DNA from: Myxococcales bacterium
GTDB lineage: Bacteria; Myxococcota_A; Polyangia; Palsa-1104
DNA length: 64,000 bases
Assembly (NCBI GenBank): GCA_003170275.1
Contig: PNAM01000041.1
Coordinates: 1-64,000, forward strand
Direction: 5' to 3'
Position 1 is the stretch's first letter. Each line of letters starts with the position of its first letter. The notes beneath the pieces were generated by a model. That model was not told the origin of the DNA, did no database searches, and saw nothing but the letters and a program-made list of their open reading frames with translations. The position numbers and the translations under genes are program-made. Of the stretch, positions 27,175-36,468 are shown in pieces.

Positions 27175-27813
27175 GTGATCGCGTTCGCGCTGGCAGCGTT
27201 CTCCGCCATCTTCTCCGTCGTCGACCCGCTGGGCGTGGTGCCGGTGTACATCGCCATGACCGCGGCCGACTCCAAGGAGCACAAGCGGCGCACGGCGATG
27301 CGCGCGTCGATCACCATGGCCATGGCGCTGGCAGTGTTCGCGGCCTCGGGCGAGTACATCCTGCATTTCTTCGGCATCTCGATCGGCTCGTTCCGCATCG
27401 CCGGCGGCGTGCTGCTCTTCCTGCTCGCCGTCGACATGCTTCGCGCGCAGCCGTCCCGCCAGCGCACCACGCCGGAAGAAGAAGCCGAGGGCATGGAGAA
27501 ACCCGACGTCTCGATCTTCCCGCTCGCCATCCCGATGCTCTCCGGCCCCGGCTCGTTCGCCACCGTCATGGTGCTCATGACCCGCGCGCACACCATCCTC
27601 GAGCGCGGCATCGTCTTCATCGCCATCGCGCTCAACGCCATCCTGGCCTTCGCCATCCTGATCGGCGCCACCGTCGCCGAAAAGCGCCTCGGCAAGACCG
27701 GCATGAACGTGCTCCACCGCGTCATGGGCCTGCTCCTCGCCGCCATCGCCGTCCAGTTCGTCGTCGACGGCGCCCGCGACGTGCTCCCCGGCATCGTCAA
27801 CACCCTCCACTAA
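27175..27813 (+). CDS. MarC family integral membrane protein
   Basis: This 212-residue protein has six predicted helices and the MarC signatures FSVVDPLGVVPVYIAMT near the N-terminus and PLAIPMLSGPGSFATVM in the middle. The family's function is unresolved; the original link to multiple antibiotic resistance was withdrawn for MarC of E. coli. The GTG at 27175 sits 6 nt after TAGAGT, which overlaps the stop codon of the AgmX-like gene. Confidence 0.93.
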   Translation: MIAFALAAFSAIFSVVDPLGVVPVYIAMTAADSKEHKRRTAMRASITMAMALAVFAASGEYILHFFGISIGSFRIAGGVLLFLLAVDMLRAQPSRQRTTPEEEAEGMEKPDVSIFPLAIPMLSGPGSFATVMVLMTRAHTILERGIVFIAIALNAILAFAILIGATVAEKRLGKTGMNVLHRVMGLLLAAIAVQFVVDGARDVLPGIVNTLH

Positions 27814-27832
27814 CGTCTCGTCAGTCAGGGGA

Positions 27833-29269
27833 CTAGTTGCGGTCGGTGTGGAGGAGGAGCTCGGGGGCTTCGTCGGCGAACCAGTCCCAGAAGGAGGAGT
27901 TGCCTTCGACTTCGATGGTTTCGGGGTACCAGCGACGGACGATTGGGTCGTTGCGGACGTCGAGGCGATCGAGATCGAAGACCTTGCCGCCGGCGTCGCC
28001 GTCCTTGAGGAACACGCGGAACTGGTCGGGGAGCTGGCCCTGGTTGCGGCGGCGGAAGCCGTCGAGACGGCCGCGACATTCGGGGGTGAGCGGCGCGACG
28101 GCCTCGGGCGTGAGCAGCTCGACGTCGCCGGAGGCGAGGCCGCCGTGCACCGCGTACAGCTCGCGCAGCGCGGCGGGCAGGCGAAACGCGGCGCTGGTGG
28201 TGGCGGCGGACGGGGCGCGCCCGATGAGCACGCCGTACGAATCGCGCGGGTGACAGACGCACGCGCGGCGGTACAGGTACGCGAGCGCCGGATCGTCGCC
28301 GCCGAGCGGTTCGAGCAGCGCGAGCGCGACGACGTGCGCGGCGAGCTGCGCGGAGAAGCCCGGGGCGCGCAGCGCGAGCGGACGCCAGATCTGTTCGAGC
28401 GCCGCGCCGAGACCGCTGCGCGCCGGCACCTTCCAGCCATTGTCGCCGAACGGCAGCGTCGCGCCGCCGTCGGTGATCAAGCCCTTGACCGCACACGGCC
28501 AGCGCAACAGCCGCTCGGCTTCGCGGCCGATCTCCGCACACAGCCCGCGGGCGTCGCACGGCGGGCTCGACGACTCGGCCACTACGCGAAAGTTCGGCTC
28601 GCACTCGAGCCCGTCGATCTGCAGCTCGCCGGCGCGCGCCCGAGCCGCCACGCCGCCCACACGAAGCACGCGCGTGCCGGTCACGTTGATGTAGCGCAGC
28701 GACGGGAGCGCGGCCAGCGCCGACAGATCTTCGAGCAACACCCCATCGGTGAGCTCGAGCTCGCGCAGCTGCGTGAGCCCGGCGAGCGGCGCCAACGACG
28801 CCACGCGCGTGCGGCGCAGGCACAGATCCTCGAGGCTCCCCAGCGACGCGAGCGGCCCCAGGTCGACGGGCGGCAAATTCTCCAGCCGCAGGGCGCGCAG
28901 CTGCGTCAGCGCGGCGAGCGGCGCCAGATCGTCGAGCGGCAGATCGGTCAGCGCGAGCTCACGCAGCGACGGCAGGCTGTGCAGCGGCTCGAGCGCGCAG
29001 CGCGCGTGCGTGCGGATCCACAAGCGCTCGAGCCGTGGCAACCGCGCGAGCGGCCGCAGATCGCGCAGCCCGTGCCCCGAGACGCGCAGCTCGACCACCC
29101 GCGCGAGCAGCGCGTCCGGGATGATCCCCTCGCGCACGCCGGTGATCTCGCGCACCGCGCGCTCGATCGAATTGTCGCCCGGCTCGACGTCGAGCGGGAC
29201 GCCCACCGGCGCCACGGTTTCATAGCGGTACCGCCGGGCGACGGTCCGCATCCTTTGACGCTGGCCCAT
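27833..29269 (-). CDS. Leucine-rich-repeat protein fused to SUKH (SMI1/KNR4) domain
   Basis: The product has 478 residues from the ATG at 29269. Residues about 55-215 are short leucine-rich repeats of the internalin type (LRDLRPLARLPRLERL, LDDLAPLAALTQLRALRL, LASLGSLEDLCL). The C-terminal third is a SUKH domain, seen in RLPAALRELYAVHGG and the closing SFWDWFADEAPELLL. SUKH domains are common immunity proteins against polymorphic toxins and also act as general binding modules. No toxin gene is next to it. It has no signal peptide, so it is cytoplasmic. It starts 5 nt after the PfpI gene. Confidence 0.8.
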   Translation of the reverse strand: MGQRQRMRTVARRYRYETVAPVGVPLDVEPGDNSIERAVREITGVREGIIPDALLARVVELRVSGHGLRDLRPLARLPRLERLWIRTHARCALEPLHSLPSLRELALTDLPLDDLAPLAALTQLRALRLENLPPVDLGPLASLGSLEDLCLRRTRVASLAPLAGLTQLRELELTDGVLLEDLSALAALPSLRYINVTGTRVLRVGGVAARARAGELQIDGLECEPNFRVVAESSSPPCDARGLCAEIGREAERLLRWPCAVKGLITDGGATLPFGDNGWKVPARSGLGAALEQIWRPLALRAPGFSAQLAAHVVALALLEPLGGDDPALAYLYRRACVCHPRDSYGVLIGRAPSAATTSAAFRLPAALRELYAVHGGLASGDVELLTPEAVAPLTPECRGRLDGFRRRNQGQLPDQFRVFLKDGDAGGKVFDLDRLDVRNDPIVRRWYPETIEVEGNSSFWDWFADEAPELLLHTDRN

Positions 29270-29273
29270 CCGC

Positions 29274-29798
29274 CTAGTGGGCGTGCGCGCCCGCGCCATG
29301 GGCGATCTGCGCCAGCGACTCGCGCACGAACGCGGCCAGATCCTCGGGTTTGCGCGAGGTGACGAGGTTGTGATCGACCACCACTGCTTCGTCGCTCACG
29401 TTGGCGCCGGCGCAGGCCAGATCGATCTGCACCGTCTTCCACGCGGTCATCATGCGCCCCTTGACCAGCCCGGCGGTGATCAGGAGCTGCGGCCCGTGGC
29501 AGATGGCGAAGATGGGCTTGTCGCGGAACCCCCTGACGAACTGCACCATCGTCGAGTCCGCGCGCAGCTCGTCCGGCGAGTGGCCGCCGGGAATGAACAG
29601 CGCGTCGAAATCAGCCGCCTTCACCTCGCCGACCGCCGCCTCTGCCTTGACCCGCTCTTTGCCGTTCTTGCCGGCGAGCTCGGCCCCTTTCTTCAGGCCG
29701 ATCACCATCACCGCATGGCCCGCGTGGCGAAACTGGTCGTACGGCACGCGAAACTCCGAGTCCTCGAACCCCCGCCCTAGAACGCACGCGATGCGCAT
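29274..29798 (-). CDS. DJ-1/PfpI family protein
   Basis: The 174-residue length is typical. The nucleophilic elbow is AICHGPQ, with the Cys near residue 100, and the upstream Glu is in LGRGFEDSEF near residue 12. PfpI-type members are annotated as intracellular proteases, and many act instead as glyoxalases or protein deglycases; the sequence does not decide between these. GGAGG 6 nt upstream supports the ATG. It is followed directly by the LRR-SUKH gene on the same strand. Confidence 0.92.
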   Translation of the reverse strand: MRIACVLGRGFEDSEFRVPYDQFRHAGHAVMVIGLKKGAELAGKNGKERVKAEAAVGEVKAADFDALFIPGGHSPDELRADSTMVQFVRGFRDKPIFAICHGPQLLITAGLVKGRMMTAWKTVQIDLACAGANVSDEAVVVDHNLVTSRKPEDLAAFVRESLAQIAHGAGAHAH

Positions 29799-29872
29799 TC
29801 CCTACCTCCGTGAATCCACCCCTGCGGAAAGTAAATAGGGCGAATCGCGGACGATGTAAGCCCGCGCCCTGC

Positions 29873-30685
29873 TCAGAGCGCCAGGCGGCGGAACTCGGAG
29901 GCCGTCGTAAACGAGGGATTCTGCTCGCCGGGCGTGGACACCATGCGGCCGACCTCCCCGTAGCACTCGTGGAAGAACAGATATTGGATGTGGGTGACCG
30001 CGATCCCGCCTGGCAGCGCCTGGGTGAGCTCGACGTGTACGCGCAGGGTGTTCTGGAACTGCAGGAACGGCAGCGTGGCGGTGCCGCGCGCGTCGATGCT
30101 GATGCGGTAGGTGTCGTTCGAAGCGAACGGCTGCCCGTTGAGCGTGCCGTTGACGATCTTGGCGCCGGTCACCCACGCGTCGCCCTGCTTGATCGGAAAG
30201 TGGACCGACGCGATCGGCGCGTCATAGACCAGCAGCGTCTGGTTGGGCGTCGGCGAGGCGAAGCCGAGGATCTCCAGCGCCGTCGGCGTGACCCGGAAGA
30301 TGCCGAGCAGGCCCGAGCCCACGTCGGAGACCGTCGCGTAGGTCGCGTCCGGAAACGACGCCGCGTACCACTGGCCCGGCACCGGCTGGATGGTCAACGA
30401 CAGCACGTCGCCCGCGTTCGAGGTCAGGTCCCACTCGGGTCCGTCGGCCGTCAACTTGCCGTCGGGGCTCACGCCCACGGTGGTGCCGGCCGGATTGGTC
30501 AGGTAGTGCACCGTGAGGCCGAGCGGAAAGCCAAGCTCGTTCGCGTCGATGATGCCGTCATTGTTGCCGCTGCAGAGCGGCTGCAGATCGGGCGCGGTGC
30601 CGTAGCCTGCGTCGTCGTTCGGCTTGAGCGGCGCCGATCCGAAACAGCCGGTGAGCAGCAGGGCGGCGAGGGTTATTACGCGCAT
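29873..30685 (-). CDS. Lipoprotein, paralogue of the one at 33.2-34.2 kb
   Basis: The 270-residue product has a strong lipobox (LAALLLTGC). Shared features with the other lipoprotein of this operon are an early Cys with NNDG-I (CSGNNDGIIDANE), a central beta-rich region (WDLTSNAGDVLSL, VPGQWYAASFPDATYA), a C-terminal HECYGEVGRM and a closing E-FRRLAL. The function is unknown. It begins 3 nt after the stop of the outer-membrane gene and is the last gene of the PHA-envelope run. It probably sits on the periplasmic face of the outer membrane. Confidence 0.75.
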   Translation of the reverse strand: MRVITLAALLLTGCFGSAPLKPNDDAGYGTAPDLQPLCSGNNDGIIDANELGFPLGLTVHYLTNPAGTTVGVSPDGKLTADGPEWDLTSNAGDVLSLTIQPVPGQWYAASFPDATYATVSDVGSGLLGIFRVTPTALEILGFASPTPNQTLLVYDAPIASVHFPIKQGDAWVTGAKIVNGTLNGQPFASNDTYRISIDARGTATLPFLQFQNTLRVHVELTQALPGGIAVTHIQYLFFHECYGEVGRMVSTPGEQNPSFTTASEFRRLAL

Positions 30686-30688
30686 GCA

Positions 30689-32308
30689 TCAAATCCTATA
30701 CGCCAGAATCAGCTCCAGCGCTTGCGCCGGTTGCGGTTCCAGCTTGAGTTCGAGGTTCCGGAAGCCGGCGCCCGGGAAGAGGATCCCGTACCCGAGGTTG
30801 ATTTCGAAGCCCGCTTCGTACTTGTAGCGCGCCATCGCGTCGAGCTCGACGCCGAGGTGGGTGTCCTGCCCGGGAGGCGTGGTCGCGTAGATCGCGTTGG
30901 AATCGACCAGCGACACGTCGAGCGTGAAGTGGTGGTTCACCGTGCCGAACGGGCCCAGGCGCACGGTCGGCTTGATGTACACCGCGTCGGAGACCTGGCC
31001 GATGATGCGCCGCCACAAGATCAGATCGACGTGGTAGTCGGGGCTGAAGCGAAAGTTGTCGACGGTGGTGTCGCCCGGCGGGCGGAGCTGCGGGCCGTCG
31101 AGGTCGCCCTTCTGCGAGGTGAGCTGGCCGGGCGCCGGGCGGACGCCGAAGCCCGGCGCGTCGTCGCCCGAAGCGAAGCCGACCTCGAAGCGCAGCCGCA
31201 CCGGCCAGTGGAACTGGTAGGCCAGCGAGAGCAGGCCGCCGAACTGCTTGGAGGTGACCGCCGGGAGCAGCGACACGCCCGGCATGTTCGAGGCGTCGTT
31301 GATCTTTCCGATCACCGTCGCAAACTCGAGCTCGGCGCGAAAGCCGTGGTGGTGCAGCATGAGCCACAGATCGGCAGCGAAGCTGTCCAGCCCGCGCTTG
31401 ACGAAGTCGTTCGGGCCGTAGCTGCGCAACAGGCCGCCCGGTTGGGTCCACGCGGGCGCGTCGATCTCCTGCCGGCGGTAGCTCGCCAAAAGGCCGTACT
31501 GCACGAGCGTGCGGCCCGCGCGCAGGCGGCGCCGCTGACCCTCGGCCGAGAGCACCTTGGAGATCGCCACCGCGGCGGTGTTCACCTGCGCGCGCGGATC
31601 GAGCCCGAGCGGCGCGCCGTAGGTCTCCACGTACGGCCCCGACGCCGACAGCTCGTAGAGCACGGTGAGAAAATGGCCGAGCAGCGGCACGGTGAGCGCG
31701 ATGCGATCGCCGGTGTCGCCGTGATCGCAGCCGATGCAGTCGCCGTTGTTGATGAAGAAGCCGGTGCCCCACGAGATGAGGCCGCCCATGCGCCCCGCCG
31801 CCAGCACACCGAACGGCAGCGTCACCTCGCCCCACGCCTGCTTGATGCGGATCGAGTCCTGCAGCGCGTTGACGCCCGCCGACGGCGGCTCGGCCGAGGT
31901 GGTGGCGCCGGCGAACGAGGTGGTCGAGGGCAGCACGTCGGGCGTTGTGCCCCAGCCGAGGTTGTCGAGGATGTCCACGCGCAGGTGCAGCTTGACGGTC
32001 TGCCCGATCTCGAGCGTCGGATCGAGGCGCATGCGCATGTCCACGCCGGCCAGCGTGTGATCGTTTCCGCCGCCGGCGGGCACGGGGAAGATCGGCTGCC
32101 CGGTGGTCGGGGTCGGCCCGCGCGACAGATCGAGATCGTTGAACACGTCCGCGCGCACGCGCAGGTAGCCGTCGAGGACCAGGCGAAAGTCTTTCCACGG
32201 CGACGGCGTGATGCCGAGCGTCTTGGGCAGCGCCTCGTCGGGCGCATCGTCGGCGCGCGCGCTTCCCGAGAGCGCCAGCAGGATCAAGAGGACGCGCTTC
32301 ACCTTCAT
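30689..32308 (-). CDS. TIGR04551-like outer-membrane beta-barrel protein
   Basis: The product has 539 residues from the ATG at 32308, which gives a signal peptide (RVLLILLALSGSARA). The body alternates amphipathic strands ending in aromatic residues (FRLVLDGYLRVRADVF, VKLHLRVDILDNLGWG, YKYEAGFEINLGYGI), and ISWGTGFFINNGDCIGCDHGD is typical of this deltaproteobacterial porin-like family. The ATG overlaps the TGA of the alpha/beta hydrolase gene by 4 nt. It lies in the PHA operon; its cargo is unknown. Confidence 0.8.
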   Translation of the reverse strand: MKVKRVLLILLALSGSARADDAPDEALPKTLGITPSPWKDFRLVLDGYLRVRADVFNDLDLSRGPTPTTGQPIFPVPAGGGNDHTLAGVDMRMRLDPTLEIGQTVKLHLRVDILDNLGWGTTPDVLPSTTSFAGATTSAEPPSAGVNALQDSIRIKQAWGEVTLPFGVLAAGRMGGLISWGTGFFINNGDCIGCDHGDTGDRIALTVPLLGHFLTVLYELSASGPYVETYGAPLGLDPRAQVNTAAVAISKVLSAEGQRRRLRAGRTLVQYGLLASYRRQEIDAPAWTQPGGLLRSYGPNDFVKRGLDSFAADLWLMLHHHGFRAELEFATVIGKINDASNMPGVSLLPAVTSKQFGGLLSLAYQFHWPVRLRFEVGFASGDDAPGFGVRPAPGQLTSQKGDLDGPQLRPPGDTTVDNFRFSPDYHVDLILWRRIIGQVSDAVYIKPTVRLGPFGTVNHHFTLDVSLVDSNAIYATTPPGQDTHLGVELDAMARYKYEAGFEINLGYGILFPGAGFRNLELKLEPQPAQALELILAYRI

Positions 32309-33204
32309 CGCGGCGCCTCGAGAAAGCTGCGCAGCGCGAGGGTGGTCTCGCCGGTGCACTCGACCATCGGCAGGTGACCGCAGCGCGGGATCACTACCAG
32401 GCGCGCGTGCGGCAGATCGCGCGCGAGCTGCTCACCGAACACCGGCCGCGCGACGCGATCTTCCTTGCCCCACAACAGCAGGGTCTCGGCGGAGATGGTG
32501 CGATAGGCCTCTTGCGACTGCGAAAAGTGCATGCCGCGCGCCGCCGCCAGCGCCGCCGCCAGCGCGCCCGGCCGCGCCATGTTCTTCTCGACCTCGTCGA
32601 CCACCTCTTGCGAGAGCAGCGTCGGATCGTAGAAGTTGAGGTACATGCGCTCGCCGATCTGCTGGCGGTAGAACAGCGCGTAGAGCGGCTCGCCCACGCC
32701 GCGCACGCGCGCCCAACGCATGAGCGGCAGCAGCTGCTCGTCGTAGACCCAGCCCGAGATCACCACCAGGCGATCGAGCCGATCGCGGTGACGGCGCGCG
32801 AACGCCAGCACCACCGACGAGCCCCACGAGTGCCCGACCACGTGCGCGCGCCGCACGTGCTTCTGATCGAGCACGTTAGCCAGCACGTCGCTGAGCGCCT
32901 CGGGCGAATAGTCGCCGGCGCGCTTGTCCGATCGCCCGAAGCCGGGCAGATCGATCGCCAGCACGTGGAAGCGCTCGGCCAGCGCGTCCATCACCGGGCG
33001 ATACGACGCCGACGACGAGCCGTACCCGTGCACCAGCAGCACCGTTTCGGCCGCCTGCGGGTTGCGCTCGACCACGCGCAGCTGGCCGCGCCCTTCGACG
33101 ACCACGCGCTCCGCCTCGGCGAGCGGCTCCGACGGGCCGGTCTGGAAGGTGGCGCATCCGGACAGGACGCAGCCGGTGACCGCCAACCACTTCGAAGGCC
33201 TCAT
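32305..33204 (-). CDS. Alpha/beta hydrolase lipoprotein
   Basis: The product has 299 residues from the ATG at 33204, which immediately provides a lipobox (CVLSGC). The oxyanion HGYGSS (near 65), the nucleophile elbow GHSWGSS (Ser near 130), the Asp in GKEDRVAR and the His in CGHLPMVE form the usual triad. The substrate is unknown; esters or short polymers are possible. As a lipoprotein it acts outside the cytoplasm, which separates it from granule metabolism. Its start overlaps the upstream lipoprotein's stop by 4 nt. Confidence 0.88.
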   Translation of the reverse strand: MRPSKWLAVTGCVLSGCATFQTGPSEPLAEAERVVVEGRGQLRVVERNPQAAETVLLVHGYGSSSASYRPVMDALAERFHVLAIDLPGFGRSDKRAGDYSPEALSDVLANVLDQKHVRRAHVVGHSWGSSVVLAFARRHRDRLDRLVVISGWVYDEQLLPLMRWARVRGVGEPLYALFYRQQIGERMYLNFYDPTLLSQEVVDEVEKNMARPGALAAALAAARGMHFSQSQEAYRTISAETLLLWGKEDRVARPVFGEQLARDLPHARLVVIPRCGHLPMVECTGETTLALRSFLEAPR

Positions 33205-34175
33205 TGAATAGCGAGCCTTCGGTATTCGGTCGCCTGCGTAAAGTCGTTGGAGGTCTCGTTGTCTTGCGAGCGCACGCGCGCCACCGCGCCATAACACTCG
33301 GCGAGGTGCAGGTAGGTGATGCGCGTGGTGACCAACAGCCCGTAGGTCTGCGTGTAGCCGAGCCGCAGGCGCAGCGTGTCGAACGCGCCGGCGGGCGTCT
33401 TGGTCGTGCCGCGCGAGTCGACGGAGAACACGTACTTTTCGTGCGCGCTGAAGAAGATGCCCGAGGCCAGGCCGGTCACGTCCGACTCCGAGGTCCAGCT
33501 CGACGTGGTCGAGAGCGGGAACTGGAGCACGTCGATCGGCGTGGCGTAGGTGAGCTCGGTCTGGCTCGTGCCGCTCTGATCGCTCACCACGCCGAGGAGC
33601 TGCAGCGCGCCGGTGGTGGCGCGGTAGACCCCGAGCACCGCCTGGCCGTCGTCGAGCTTCTCGGCGTAGGTCGCGGTCGGGAAATCACCGGACCACCACG
33701 CGCCCGACGGGCTCACGATCTGATCGAACACCTTGCGCTCGCTCGGCACTGGCGCGGTGAAGTCCCAGACCATGTTCTGCGCGGTCAGGTTCACCGCGAC
33801 CGTCGAGCCGGAGGGATTGACCGCGAACAGCGCGCCGAGACCGACCAGGAACGGCTCCTCCGAGCGCGCGATCACGCCGTCGTTGTTGAAGGTGCACGAG
33901 TTGGCCAGCGCATCCGGGCTCCAGCCGTCGGGGACGGGCGTCGAGAAATCGGCGGTCGAGGTCATCGACAGATCGGTGAAGCCACCGTCGGGTGACCCGA
34001 GATCGGCGCCGACCAACGGCCGGCACTCGGCGAGGATGCACGCGGCTGATGCCGGGCAGTCTTGATCAGTGCGGCAGCCCTGGAGCGGGTTGTCGCAGGC
34101 GGTGAGCGTGAGGGTGAACGTCAACGCCAAGGTGGCGGTGAACGTGAACGATACCGATTTCTGCAGTTGCATCAT
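33201..34175 (-). CDS. Lipoprotein, paralogue of the one at 29.9-30.7 kb
   Basis: The 324-residue product has a Thr-rich signal sequence with lipobox (LTLTAC). A Cys-rich segment (CRTDQDCPASAACILAEC) resembles the dickerin-like headers common in myxobacterial lipoproteins. The main domain aligns by eye with the downstream lipoprotein: CTFNNDGVIARSEE, SPSGAWWSGDFPTATYAEK, AECYGAVARVRS and EYRRLAI at the end. It sits 5 nt after the SDR gene and overlaps the hydrolase start. Function unknown. Confidence 0.75.
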   Translation of the reverse strand: MMQLQKSVSFTFTATLALTFTLTLTACDNPLQGCRTDQDCPASAACILAECRPLVGADLGSPDGGFTDLSMTSTADFSTPVPDGWSPDALANSCTFNNDGVIARSEEPFLVGLGALFAVNPSGSTVAVNLTAQNMVWDFTAPVPSERKVFDQIVSPSGAWWSGDFPTATYAEKLDDGQAVLGVYRATTGALQLLGVVSDQSGTSQTELTYATPIDVLQFPLSTTSSWTSESDVTGLASGIFFSAHEKYVFSVDSRGTTKTPAGAFDTLRLRLGYTQTYGLLVTTRITYLHLAECYGAVARVRSQDNETSNDFTQATEYRRLAIQ

Positions 34176-34180
34176 TTCGC

Positions 34181-34933
34181 TCACGTTCCCAGGACCAGGC
34201 CGCCGTCGACGCCCAGCACCTGCCCGTTGATGAACGACGCTTCGTCCGACGCGAGGAACGCGTAGGCGCGCGCGACGTCTTCCGGCGCGCCGAGCCGTCC
34301 GAGCGGCGTGCGCTGCTTCATGCCCGCCAGCACCTCTTCGGGCATGGCGGCGGTCATGTCGGTGGCGATGAAGCCGGGCGCGATGCAGTTGCAGCGCACG
34401 CCCTTGCGGCCGAGCTCGCGCGCCCACACGCGGGTCAAGCCGATCACCCCCGACTTGGTGGCCACGTAGTTGCTCTGCCCGAAGTTGCCATACACGCCGA
34501 CCACCGACGCGGCGTTGACGATCGCGCCGGCGCCCTGCTTGACCATGTGCGGCGCGACCTCGCGGGTCATCAGGAACGTGCCGGTCAGGTTGACGGCGAT
34601 CACCGAGTCCCACTGCTCGTCGGTGGTCTTGCCCAGCGACGCGTCGCGCGTGATGCCGGCGTTGTTGATCAGCACGTCGATGCGGCCGCAGCGCTCGAGC
34701 ACCTGCGCCACCACCGACTTCACCGAGGCGGCGTCGGCCACGTCCAGCTCGAGCGCGAACACGCCGTCGCCGAGCTCCTGCGCCGTCGCCTGCGCGGCGG
34801 CCAGATCGCGATCGGCGATCGCTACACGCGCGCCCTCTTCCTTCAGCTTCGAAGCGGTCGCCCGGCCGATGCCGCGCGCGCCGCCGGTGATCAGCGCAAC
34901 CTTTCCGTTCAGCCTTCCCGTCTTCGTTTCCAC
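34181..34933 (-). CDS. SDR-family 3-ketoacyl/acetoacetyl reductase (FabG/PhaB-like)
   Basis: The 250-residue product has the short-chain dehydrogenase fold. The NADP(H)-binding GGARGIGRA is near residue 18 and NNAGITRD near 92. The catalytic Ser (NAASVVGVYG), Tyr (SNYVATK) and Lys follow, and IAPGFIATDM completes the FabG signature. Next to phaC it most likely makes (R)-3-hydroxyacyl-CoA for PHA; fatty-acid synthesis is the alternative. The GTG at 34933 is chosen because GGAG lies 6 nt upstream; a GTG at 34945 is possible. Confidence 0.9.
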   Translation of the reverse strand: METKTGRLNGKVALITGGARGIGRATASKLKEEGARVAIADRDLAAAQATAQELGDGVFALELDVADAASVKSVVAQVLERCGRIDVLINNAGITRDASLGKTTDEQWDSVIAVNLTGTFLMTREVAPHMVKQGAGAIVNAASVVGVYGNFGQSNYVATKSGVIGLTRVWARELGRKGVRCNCIAPGFIATDMTAAMPEEVLAGMKQRTPLGRLGAPEDVARAYAFLASDEASFINGQVLGVDGGLVLGT

Positions 34934-34950
34934 GTGGTTCTCCACTTCAG

Positions 34951-36468
34951 TTACGTCCGAAACTTCGCGCGCACTTCGTGCCGCAGGATCTTGCCGCCGG
35001 GATTGCGCGGCAGCGCGTCGGTGAACACCACCGACTTCGGGATCTTGTACTTGGCCAGCCGCGTCTTGAGCCGCTCGAGCACCGCCGCGCCGTCGAGCCC
35101 CACGCCCGGCTGCGTGACCACCACCGCGCGGCCGACCTCGCCCCACTTCTCGTCCGGCACGCCGATCACGCACACCTCGACCACGCCCTCGAGCGCCGAC
35201 AGCGCCAGCTCGACCTCGGCGGGATAGACGTTCTCGCCGCCGGAGATGAACATGTCCTTCTTGCGATCGACGATGTAGTAGAAGCCGTCGAAGTCGCGGC
35301 GCGCCAGATCGCCGGTGTGGAACCAGCCGCCGCGGATCGCGTCGTGGGTCGCCGACGAATTGCGAAAGTAACCGAGCGTGACCATCGGCCCGGCGAGCGT
35401 GAGCTCTCCGATCTCGTCGGGCGCGGTCTCGACGCCGCGATCGTCGACGATGCGCGCCTGCACGTAGAAGTTGGGCCAGCCCACCGAGCCCGCCTTCTTG
35501 AACGCGTCCTCGGCGGTGAGCGAGAAACAGTTGGGCCCGACCTCGGTCATGCCGAAGCCCTGGCGGAACAAGATCCCGCGCGCGCGATAGCGCTCGATGA
35601 GCGGCAGCGGACAGGGCGCGCCGCCGCACAGCGCGGTGCGAGTCGCCGACAGATCCGCGCGCTCGAAGCCGGACGAATCGGCGAGCATCTGATAGATGGT
35701 GGGCACGCCCATCTGCAGCGTGATGCGCTCCGACGCCGACAGCGCGAGCGCGCGCTCCGGATCGAACGCCGGCATCACCACCACCTTGCCGCCGTGATGC
35801 AACAGCGGCGTGGCCAGGCAGTTGAGCCCGCCGGTGTGGAACAGCGGCATGAACACCAGCGACGAGTCCGCCGGCGACAGCCCGATCGCGAGCTGCGTGG
35901 ACAGCGAGTTGAACAGCAGCTGGCGGTGCGACAGGAGCGCGCCCTTGGGCCGCCCGGTGGTGCCCGACGTGTAACAGATCATCACCGGGTCTTCGAGCTG
36001 CACCTCCGGCGATCCGGCGGGCGCGTCCGAGCCGGCGGCCAGCAGCGCCTCGTACGATTGCCCACCCGCAGAGGGCTCGTCGAAGGCCACGCGGTGGGGA
36101 ACGATCGCGTTGAGCGCGCCCGCCGTCTCGGCGCAGGCGCGATCGTACAAGAGCACGGTCGGCTCGGCGTCGGCGATCACCCCGTCGAGCTCGGCGGGCG
36201 CCAGCCGCCAGTTGAGCGGCGTGAACAGCGCGCCCAGCTTGGCGCAGGCGAAGAACACCTCGAACTGATCGCCGCGGTTGTGCGCCAGCACCGCCACGCG
36301 ATCGCCGCGCCCGACGCCGAGCGCAGTGCGCAGCGCGTGCGCCAGCCGGTTCGCGCGCCGATCGAGGTGCGCGTAGCTCCAGGTGCGCGACGTGTGCGGC
36401 TCCACCACCGCCGGCGCCGACGGCGTGCGGCGCGCCCAGTAAGAGGTCCAGTCGCCCAGGTGGATCAC
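34951..36468 (-). CDS. Acyl-CoA synthetase (AMP-binding ligase)
   Basis: This 505-residue adenylate-forming enzyme has the P-loop CYTSGTTGRPKGALLSH near residue 165, the A5 motif QGFGMTEVGPN near 300, YFRNSS...GWFHTGDLARRDFDG, the hinge DRKKDMFISGGENVYPAEVE and the catalytic Lys in NPGGKILRHEVR near the end. It activates a fatty or hydroxy acid to the CoA thioester and so could feed the PHA synthase. Its ATG overlaps the end of phaC by 4 nt. Confidence 0.93.
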   Translation of the reverse strand: MIHLGDWTSYWARRTPSAPAVVEPHTSRTWSYAHLDRRANRLAHALRTALGVGRGDRVAVLAHNRGDQFEVFFACAKLGALFTPLNWRLAPAELDGVIADAEPTVLLYDRACAETAGALNAIVPHRVAFDEPSAGGQSYEALLAAGSDAPAGSPEVQLEDPVMICYTSGTTGRPKGALLSHRQLLFNSLSTQLAIGLSPADSSLVFMPLFHTGGLNCLATPLLHHGGKVVVMPAFDPERALALSASERITLQMGVPTIYQMLADSSGFERADLSATRTALCGGAPCPLPLIERYRARGILFRQGFGMTEVGPNCFSLTAEDAFKKAGSVGWPNFYVQARIVDDRGVETAPDEIGELTLAGPMVTLGYFRNSSATHDAIRGGWFHTGDLARRDFDGFYYIVDRKKDMFISGGENVYPAEVELALSALEGVVEVCVIGVPDEKWGEVGRAVVVTQPGVGLDGAAVLERLKTRLAKYKIPKSVVFTDALPRNPGGKILRHEVRAKFRT

